A stretch of 10,092 bases of DNA from assembly GCA_016463105.1 (NCBI GenBank), contig JAEMRY010000049.1:1-10092 (forward strand), in the 5' to 3' direction. The notes under the pieces are model-generated. The model made no database searches. It was not told where the DNA came from and saw only the letters and a list, made by a program, of their open reading frames with translations. Shown here piece by piece: positions 5,011-10,092 of this stretch (within the stretch, counting starts at the first letter, position 1; each line of letters starts with the position of its first letter). Position numbers and translations under genes: made by a program. This DNA is from Ilumatobacteraceae bacterium. GTDB taxonomy: Bacteria; Actinomycetota; Acidimicrobiia; Acidimicrobiales; Ilumatobacteraceae.

Positions 5011-6975
5011 TTATTTTTTGCGTCGCTCTACAGTTATTTCAGCAATCTCTCTCATAATTCTTGCAATGTCAAAATCCTTGGGTGTATAAACAGCAACAAC
5101 TCCTAACTCGGTTAGTTTCTCACGGTCATCTTCAGGGATGATTCCGCCCACGATGACTGGTGAACTAACCCCAGCTTTTTTAAGTTGCGACATCACTTCG
5201 GGCACAAGTGCAAGGTGCGATCCAGAAAGAATTGATAATCCGATCACGTCTGGATCTTCATCGCGTGCCGACGCTGCGATTTGCTCTGGGGTCAAACGAA
5301 TACCGCTGTAAACAACTTCCATTCCAGAATCGCGAGCGGCAACGGCGATTTGTTCTGCGCCACTTGAATGGCCATCAAGTCCTGGCTTGGCAACTAACAA
5401 TCGCGGTGGACCACCCGCAATTGTTTTCACAAAATCAGCAACATCATTTAATAGGTGTCCATGTCGACCAGACACTCCACCGACACCAGTTGGTGCACGG
5501 TATTCACCAAACACGTCGCGAAGAGTTTGCGACCATTCACCAGTTGTTCCACCGGCTTTGGCAAGTTCAATCGATGCAGTCATCAAATTTGATCCGCTGC
5601 GCGCAGCATTTTGTAATGAGTCAATCGCAATGTCTACCGCACTTTGGTTGCGAGTCTTACGCCACTGCTGAAGTTCTTCAACCATTTGACTTTCGATTTT
5701 TGGATCAACCTTGAGAATATTGTCTATTCCGCCAAGCGGTGAAGGCGCCGTCTGGGTGAAAGCATTTACTCCGATGACTTTTTGATCGCCTTTTTCGATT
5801 CTGCTAGTACGACTTGACATCGAATTAACAAGTTTGCTCTTCAAAACATCGACCGCTTCAAATGCTCCGCCAATTGACAAAATCTCTCCAAGTTCGCTCC
5901 ATGCTGCATCAACTAATTCTGAAGTTCGCGACTCAATAACGGTTGACCCATCAAAAATGTCTTCGTACTCAAGCAAATCAGTTTCGAATGCCAGCACTTG
6001 TTGCATTCTTAATGACCACTGTTGATCCCACGGACGCGGTAAACCCAAAGCTTCGTTCCATGCGGGTAACTGCACACTTCTAGCGCGAGCACCTTTCGAA
6101 AGTGTCACTGCCAACATTTCAAGCACGATACGTTGCACATTATTTTCTGGTTGTGCTTCGGTTAGTCCGAGAGAATTTACTTGAACGCCATATCTGAATC
6201 GCAATGCACGATCGTCGGTGATTTGGTAACGGTCACGACCGATTCGTTCCCAGAGATCAACGAAGGCGCGCATCTTGCAAATTTCTTCGACAAATCGTAT
6301 TCCGGCATTAACGAAGAACGAGACGGACGAAAACACTTGCGGAAACTGCGCGTCACTAACTTGGCCACTTGACTTAACCGCATCCAAAATATCAATTGCG
6401 TTTGCGAGCGCAAAGGCAATTTCTTGCACTGGTGTTGCGCCAACTTCTTGTAAATGATATGAACAAATATTTATCGGGTTCCACTTTGGTGCGTTAACTG
6501 CACACCATGCGATCATGTCAACAATTATTCGACGTGACTGCAAAGGTGGAAATATAAAAGTGCCACGTGATAAATATTCTTTGAGAATGTCGTTTTGTGT
6601 TGTGCCCCGCAAATCATTAGTTGCAACACCTTGTTCATTGGCGTTAGCAACATACAAGGCAAGCAACCACGCGGCAGTTGCATTTATCGTCATCGAAGTG
6701 TTCATCTCGCCTGGCGGAATTCCGGCGAGTAATGTCCGCATATCTCCGAGATGAGTTACAGGTACACCGACTTTGCCAACCTCACCTCGAGCAAGAATAT
6801 GATCTGGGTCGTAACCCGTCTGTGTTGGCAAATCAAACGCGATAGATAATCCAGTTTGACCTTGCGCAAGATTCGTGCGATACAACTCGTTAGACGCCGC
6901 TGCGCTTGAATGCCCAGAATAGGTGCGCATCACCCATGGTTCGTCACGCTTCACTGATTTCGTTGGTTCACTCAC
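5011..6975 (-). CDS. ecm: Ethylmalonyl-CoA mutase (coenzyme B12-dependent, MeaA/Ecm type)
   Basis: Adenosylcobalamin-dependent mutase that rearranges (2R)-ethylmalonyl-CoA to (2S)-methylsuccinyl-CoA in the ethylmalonyl-CoA pathway. The 654-residue chain has a catalytic barrel (about 10-510) and a C-terminal B12-binding domain (about 520-654). The latter carries the DxHxxG signature in LDGHSSG, with Asp534 and the cobalt ligand His536, plus SILSGSH and VIVGGIIP. The N-terminus (RTYSGHSSAAASNELYR, GQTGLSIAFDLPTQTGYD) and the lack of the long N-terminal extension of methylmalonyl-CoA mutase MutB resemble Ecm/MeaA. NTSMTINATA, RGTTQNDILKEYLSRG and NICSYHLQEVGATP are intact. The start is GTG 6975, without a clear Shine-Dalgarno sequence, 24 bases after the aat stop. 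A methylmalonyl-CoA or related acyl-CoA mutase is the alternative; I judge Ecm most likely from remembered family sequences. Confidence 0.85.
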   Translation of the reverse strand: MSEPTKSVKRDEPWVMRTYSGHSSAAASNELYRTNLAQGQTGLSIAFDLPTQTGYDPDHILARGEVGKVGVPVTHLGDMRTLLAGIPPGEMNTSMTINATAAWLLALYVANANEQGVATNDLRGTTQNDILKEYLSRGTFIFPPLQSRRIIVDMIAWCAVNAPKWNPINICSYHLQEVGATPVQEIAFALANAIDILDAVKSSGQVSDAQFPQVFSSVSFFVNAGIRFVEEICKMRAFVDLWERIGRDRYQITDDRALRFRYGVQVNSLGLTEAQPENNVQRIVLEMLAVTLSKGARARSVQLPAWNEALGLPRPWDQQWSLRMQQVLAFETDLLEYEDIFDGSTVIESRTSELVDAAWSELGEILSIGGAFEAVDVLKSKLVNSMSSRTSRIEKGDQKVIGVNAFTQTAPSPLGGIDNILKVDPKIESQMVEELQQWRKTRNQSAVDIAIDSLQNAARSGSNLMTASIELAKAGGTTGEWSQTLRDVFGEYRAPTGVGGVSGRHGHLLNDVADFVKTIAGGPPRLLVAKPGLDGHSSGAEQIAVAARDSGMEVVYSGIRLTPEQIAASARDEDPDVIGLSILSGSHLALVPEVMSQLKKAGVSSPVIVGGIIPEDDREKLTELGVVAVYTPKDFDIARIMREIAEITVERRKK

Positions 6976-6999
6976 TACTAGTTAAGGCTAGGCGCGCGA

Positions 7000-7677
7000 C
7001 TATTGCGTTACGGCGACTGAGAGTTGGCGTAAATACTGCTCTCTTGGAATAGCCACTGCGCCAAGACTTTCTAAATGAGGGGTCAACCACTGCACATCTA
7101 ATAAAGTCATTTCAGATTTTTTCATCATTTCAACGAGAGCCATCAATGCAACTTTTGAAGCATCGCGCAATAAATGAAACATCGATTCGCCAGCGAATAA
7201 TTTGCCGAATCGAACGCCGTAAAGTCCGCCAGCGAGTAATCCATTTTCGTCAAATACTTCGATGCTGTGGGCATAACCAAGTTTGTGAAGTTGCACATAT
7301 GCCTCAACGAATTCCTCGGTTATCCATCCGTGATCGCGAATCGGTGCCGCACAGCCTCGCATCACTTTTTCAAAACATGTGTCAACGCGAACTTCGAATT
7401 TCTTAGCACTTCTGCGCATCGATCGAGTGATCAAAAGATTATCTAATGGAACTACTCCACGTTTTTGTGGAGACCACCAAACAAGATCCATTGCTTCTTG
7501 ATCTTCAAATTCATCATTCGTTACCATCGGAAATATGCCATTTTGATACGCATAAATTAAAGTTTCAGGGGACAAGTCACCTCCCCTGCCGACAACATCA
7601 TTTGCGGGCCATTTATGTGATGGAGGAAACTCCCATACTGACTCTTTGAGCTGAGTCGGCGTTGAATCCCAGTCCAT
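7000..7677 (-). CDS. aat: Leucyl/phenylalanyl-tRNA-protein transferase
   Basis: Cytosolic enzyme of the bacterial N-degron pathway. It transfers Leu or Phe from aminoacyl-tRNA to proteins with an N-terminal Lys or Arg, marking them for ClpS/ClpAP-type degradation. The 225 residues match the family. Visible are NGIFPM (46-51), WWSPQKRGVVPL (67-78), FGKLFAGESMFH (157-168), ASKVALMAL (173-181) and LLDVQWLTPHLESLGA (192-207), with Gln196 in the position of the catalytic Gln, followed by IPREQYL (210-216). ATG 7677 is preferred; the frame also allows TTG 7680. It lies 18 bases after the dehydrogenase stop and 24 before the mutase, on the same strand, so it is probably in one transcript with two carbon-metabolism genes to which it has no obvious functional link. 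Confidence 0.92.
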   Translation of the reverse strand: MDWDSTPTQLKESVWEFPPSHKWPANDVVGRGGDLSPETLIYAYQNGIFPMVTNDEFEDQEAMDLVWWSPQKRGVVPLDNLLITRSMRRSAKKFEVRVDTCFEKVMRGCAAPIRDHGWITEEFVEAYVQLHKLGYAHSIEVFDENGLLAGGLYGVRFGKLFAGESMFHLLRDASKVALMALVEMMKKSEMTLLDVQWLTPHLESLGAVAIPREQYLRQLSVAVTQ

Positions 7678-7695
7678 CAATTATTGGCTCATCGA

Positions 7696-8556
7696 CTAGT
7701 AGCTGTAAAAACCTTGCTTCGATTTTCTACCTAGTTTGCCTTGCTCAACAAGTTTTTTTAACATTGGTCGTGGTTCTAAGTCTGGAGATTTAAATTCTGT
7801 GTGCAGCGCTTTGAGAATCGCCACCGACGTATCTAGACCAACTAAATCGAGCAATGCAAACGGGCCCATTGGAAAGTTGCAACCACCCTTCATCGCGACA
7901 TCGATGTCTTCCATACTCGCCGTGCCGGCTTCAAACATTGCAATTGCGTTATTCAAATATGGAAACAACAGCGCATTGACGATGAAACCTGCACGATCTA
8001 CGACTTGAACTGCATCTTTTGCACACGCTTTAACAAAATCGTTAGCCAAGGCAATAGTTTCGTCACTTGCCGTTATCGGCCTAACAACTTCGACAAGGGG
8101 CATCAACACAGCAGGGTTGAAAAAGTGAATACCACAAACTTTGTCTGGACGATTAGTTGACTTTGCCATCTCGATAACTGGCAATGTGCTTGTATTCGTT
8201 GCCAAGACACACGACTGCTTGACAATTTTGTCGAGTTGAGAAAATAGTTCTTGCTTGGTTGCAAGATCTTCGACTGCCGATTCGATAACAAGATCACAGT
8301 TGGCTAGATCTTCAAGTTTGCTAGTCACACACACATGCGACATCGCGGAATCTTTTTGCTCTTGCGTAATTTTCGCTTTTGCAAGTTGCTTATTTAGACT
8401 CGCCTCAATCGCGGCTTTTGTCGCTTGGGCAGTTTGCTCAGACCTTGACCGAACAACTACATCAATGCCCGACTTGCTAATTACTTCGGCAATTCCTGAG
8501 CCCATAATTCCTGAGCCGATAACGCCAACTAACTTGATTTGTGATGATGATTCCAT
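7696..8556 (-). CDS. 3-hydroxybutyryl-CoA dehydrogenase
   Basis: Interconverts acetoacetyl-CoA and 3-hydroxybutyryl-CoA; members of this family make the (S) isomer. The 286 residues have the usual two-domain layout. An N-terminal Rossmann fold starts VGVIGSGIMGSG (10-21), and a C-terminal helical domain starts about residue 188. Catalytic-site residues are Ser123 in NTSTLP, His144 in HFFNP, Glu156 in VEVVRP and Asn194 in DRAGFIVNALLFPYLN. It ends with GKLGRKSKQGFYSY, typical of the family. After the second beta strand the sequence reads VVVRSRSEQ where NADH-using relatives have an Asp; this suggests NADP(H) use. It is the first gene of a minus-strand block with aat and the mutase. ATG 8556 lacks a Shine-Dalgarno sequence but sits one base after a predicted transcription start. 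Confidence 0.93.
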   Translation of the reverse strand: MESSSQIKLVGVIGSGIMGSGIAEVISKSGIDVVVRSRSEQTAQATKAAIEASLNKQLAKAKITQEQKDSAMSHVCVTSKLEDLANCDLVIESAVEDLATKQELFSQLDKIVKQSCVLATNTSTLPVIEMAKSTNRPDKVCGIHFFNPAVLMPLVEVVRPITASDETIALANDFVKACAKDAVQVVDRAGFIVNALLFPYLNNAIAMFEAGTASMEDIDVAMKGGCNFPMGPFALLDLVGLDTSVAILKALHTEFKSPDLEPRPMLKKLVEQGKLGRKSKQGFYSY

Positions 8557-8563
8557 GCGTGCA

Positions 8564-8569
8564 ACTTTA
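8564..8569 (-). promoter_or_regulatory. -10 box of the dehydrogenase-aat-mutase block
   Basis: On the minus strand TAAAGT predicts a start at about 8557, one base before ATG 8556. A weak TTGGTG (8588-8593) lies 18 bases upstream. No Shine-Dalgarno sequence is present, so a leaderless message is likely. This would drive the three-gene block. Confidence 0.35.
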
Positions 8570-8604
8570 CTTTCAATTGAATTCGTTCACCAACCTGACA
8601 GTCA

Positions 8605-8626
8605 ATAGACATCTCATAGACATCTC
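8605..8626 (+). repeat. Perfect 11-bp tandem repeat in a divergent promoter region
   Basis: ATAGACATCTC occurs twice with no gap (8605-8615 and 8616-8626). It lies in the 90-base region between the divergent dehydrogenase and phosphatase genes, about 20-41 bases before the predicted phosphatase-gene start, where a -35 box would be. An 11-bp period puts both copies on the same DNA face, as for direct-repeat response-regulator sites. The repeat is certain; the role is inferred. Confidence 0.6.
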
Positions 8627-8633
8627 GAACAGA

Positions 8634-8639
8634 TACCCT
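8634..8639 (+). promoter_or_regulatory. -10 box of the phosphatase gene
   Basis: TACCCT is followed by six bases and a predicted start at 8646, one base before GTG 8647. No Shine-Dalgarno sequence or consensus -35 box is present; the -35 position is taken by the tandem repeat at 8605-8626, which suggests an activator-dependent promoter. Confidence 0.4.
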
Positions 8640-8646
8640 CCTTGCG

Positions 8647-9426
8647 GTGAATAATCAACAAATCGAATCTCTAATTAATGACCCGCAGCGCTTAGTGAAG
8701 CTCGAGGCGGTGCATAACTTTCGTGATTTGGGTGGCTATCCGACTAATAGCGGACAAGTAACAAAATGGCGAACCCTCTACCGCGCTGATGGTCTATACC
8801 GACTAACGCCAAGTGATGCGCAAGCAGTAATTGACATTGGGGTGCGAACTGTGATCGACCTACGCACGCACAAAGAAGTTGAGACTCGAGGCACGTTTCC
8901 AGTTGAGAAGTTTCCGGTGAAGTTTCATCATTTGTCAATTATCGATGCCACTTGGAACGACGGCGATACCCCAGAAATTGAAGATGTTGTTGAATTTCTT
9001 GTATGGGCATACCGACATATGATCGCTAGTGCTGCTCCAAAGTTTGCTGATGCTATTGAAATAATTGCCTCAACCGATGTTTTGCCGTTGGTGTTTCATT
9101 GCGCCGCCGGAAAAGATCGCACAGGAGTTTTGGCTGCATTAGTTTTATCAATTCTCGGAGTGCAAGAAGAAATAATTTCTGCTGACTATGGACTAACCGA
9201 ATCTGCAATGAAGCGACTACTCAAGTGGGCCGAGGTGAGCCAACCAGACTTGGCAACTGCATACGCCAATATGCCTGCCCGATTTGCGGCAGCAGACCCT
9301 CGGGCGATGGCAATAATTCTTAATGACCTAAATACGAAGTACGGCTCAGTTCAAAACTTTGTCCGAGAAATCGGCGTGAGCGATGAAACTGCAAACACTT
9401 TACGAAAGTCACTACTAGTTAACTAG
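8647..9426 (+). CDS. Protein-tyrosine/lipid phosphatase family protein (PF13350-like)
   Basis: A cysteine-based phosphatase of 259 residues. The active-site loop HCAAGKDRTG (151-160) contains the CX5R signature, with nucleophile Cys152 and Arg158. The Lys156-Asp157 pair in this loop resembles the MptpB group (tyrosine and phosphoinositide phosphatases) rather than classical tyrosine phosphatases. The N-terminal NFRDLGGYPT (24-33) and IDLRTHKEVE (70-79) are also typical of that group. There is no signal peptide or membrane segment, so it is probably cytosolic unless exported without one. The start GTG 8647 is supported by a TANNNT box ending 7 bases earlier. It is divergent from the dehydrogenase, and its stop overlaps that of the convergent cyclophilin gene by 4 bases. 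Substrate is unknown. Confidence 0.87.
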   Translation: MNNQQIESLINDPQRLVKLEAVHNFRDLGGYPTNSGQVTKWRTLYRADGLYRLTPSDAQAVIDIGVRTVIDLRTHKEVETRGTFPVEKFPVKFHHLSIIDATWNDGDTPEIEDVVEFLVWAYRHMIASAAPKFADAIEIIASTDVLPLVFHCAAGKDRTGVLAALVLSILGVQEEIISADYGLTESAMKRLLKWAEVSQPDLATAYANMPARFAAADPRAMAIILNDLNTKYGSVQNFVREIGVSDETANTLRKSLLVN

Positions 9427-9427
9427 T
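9414..9427. repeat. 14-bp perfect palindrome carrying two convergent stop codons
   Basis: ACTAGTTAACTAGT is its own reverse complement. Its right-hand CTAG (9423-9426) supplies the TAG stop of the phosphatase gene on the plus strand and of the cyclophilin gene on the minus strand. There is no loop or T-run, so it is not a normal terminator. Confidence 0.5.
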
Positions 9428-10092
9428 TTTCGCTGATTGTTACTTTCGTAATTCGAAGTTCTTCCAAAGGCGGAACGCCATTGGCTGCTGGATCACTATT
9501 GCCTGCTTTGTCGAGCGCGACAACTGTTGTGTCAATACCGGTAGTTACTTGACCAAATAATGTGTAGTTCGGCGACAATGTCACGCCTTGTTCGCCGGTT
9601 ATCACAAAAAACTGACTGCCGTTTGTATTTGGTCCAGAGTTGGCCATCGCTAGAGATCCAATTTTGTATTCTCCTGCTGCTGGCAACTCATCGCCGAATG
9701 TATAACCCGGGCCACCAGAACCAGTTGCAGTTGGGTCACCACATTGCACCATGAACGTTGGGATCGCTCGATGACAAACTGTCCCATCAAAATATTTTGA
9801 ACGTGCAAGATTCACAAAGTTATTTACTGCGCCAGGAGCCTTTGCTGCGTCAAGCACAATAGTGAAGTCACCTTTTGATGTTGACACGACTGCTGTATAA
9901 GTTTTTGTTAAGTCAATGCACAACTTTGGCGCAACAGTAAATTCGCGAACTTGTGTGCCTGTTCCATCAGCAGGTGCGCACTCACCTTGGCCATAGACAA
10001 ATGGAACAGCAGGAAGGCCGTAACTGCTGTCAGACCCCTCTGTTGAATCACTTGGTGTTGCTGTCTCGCTGTCGTTGTTGCTACTCCAATTG
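9423..10092 (-). CDS. Secreted or membrane-anchored cyclophilin-type peptidyl-prolyl isomerase, 5' end missing
   Basis: Catalyses cis-trans isomerisation of Xaa-Pro bonds. The frame stays open from the stop at 9423 to the right edge (222 residues visible), so the true start and any signal or membrane segment lie outside. The first ATG-like codon inside, TTG 9923, is not the real start: the residues before it (CAPADGTGTQVREF, then VAPKLCIDL) match the usual lead-in of actinobacterial homologues. A Ser/Thr/Asp-rich linker precedes that. Cyclophilin motifs are CHRAIPTFMVQCGDP, GSGGPGYTFGDE, MANSGPNTNGSQFF and NYTLFGQV. The catalytic Arg of the HR motif and the Gln/Phe of GSQFF are kept. Four Cys are visible, two in HR-loop strands. 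The linker and Cys suggest an extracytoplasmic domain; this is inference without the N-terminus. Confidence 0.88.
   Translation of the reverse strand, partial: NWSSNNDSETATPSDSTEGSDSSYGLPAVPFVYGQGECAPADGTGTQVREFTVAPKLCIDLTKTYTAVVSTSKGDFTIVLDAAKAPGAVNNFVNLARSKYFDGTVCHRAIPTFMVQCGDPTATGSGGPGYTFGDELPAAGEYKIGSLAMANSGPNTNGSQFFVITGEQGVTLSPNYTLFGQVTTGIDTTVVALDKAGNSDPAANGVPPLEELRITKVTISEN

Noticed and set aside
5208..5714. Plus-strand open frame of 168 codons
   Set aside because: Antisense to the B12-binding and linker part of the mutase gene; low-complexity, His/Gln-rich, no domain seen.
6972..6985. 14-mer TCACTACTAGTTAA shared with 9409-9422
   Set aside because: One 14-base match between two places in 10 kb is within chance, and the two sites have different contexts (upstream of a gene against end of a gene).
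1..10092. A defence, mobile or otherwise undescribed multi-gene system
   Set aside because: Every sizeable frame is assigned to a known core family, gaps are short, and composition looks even; nothing supports such a system here.

Overview
The window is a compact stretch of housekeeping chromosome, most likely from an actinobacterium. By eye the base composition is close to even, which would suit a planktonic Acidimicrobiia/Ilumatobacteraceae-like lineage. That placement is inference from three things: the ispD-ispF-rlmB cluster, an ethylmalonyl-CoA mutase, and small single-pass envelope proteins with Thr/Pro-rich linkers. Genes are packed tightly. No gene-free stretch exceeds about 205 bases, and that one holds a tRNA gene. 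I see no mobile element, CRISPR array, phage gene or toxin-antitoxin pair.

Layout. Positions 1-665 (minus) hold a Crp/Fnr-family regulator whose stop lies at or just past the left edge. It is divergent from ispD (690), which is followed by ispF and an RlmB/TrmH-type rRNA 2'-O-methyltransferase; this is the methylerythritol-phosphate (MEP) isoprenoid cluster. A tRNA-Thr(TGU) gene follows at 2823-2894, then a membrane-anchored LytR_C-domain protein (2963-3571). Glycerate kinase (3597-4586, minus) converges on that gene and is divergent from a small membrane-anchored LysM protein (4651-5004). A minus-strand block follows, transcribed in the order 3-hydroxybutyryl-CoA dehydrogenase (8556-7696), leucyl/phenylalanyl-tRNA-protein transferase (7677-7000), ethylmalonyl-CoA mutase (6975-5011). 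Divergent from it is a tyrosine-phosphatase-family protein (8647-9426). This shares its stop region with a convergent, probably secreted, cyclophilin (9423-10092, cut by the right edge).

How the genes fit together. IspD and IspF make isoprenoid precursors; RlmB and the tRNA belong to translation. The dehydrogenase and the mutase both fit the ethylmalonyl-CoA route for acetyl-CoA assimilation, and glycerate kinase could feed C2/C3 carbon into glycolysis nearby. The LytR_C and LysM proteins and the cyclophilin act at or outside the membrane.

No undescribed multi-gene system could be supported. The points worth a second look are regulatory and structural. They are a probable bidirectional promoter between the Crp-family gene and ispD, a perfect 11-bp tandem repeat in front of the phosphatase gene, repeated TANNNT boxes a few bases from start codons (leaderless mRNAs), a terminator-like hairpin inside the glycerate kinase gene, and a 14-bp palindrome carrying the stop codons of two convergent genes.
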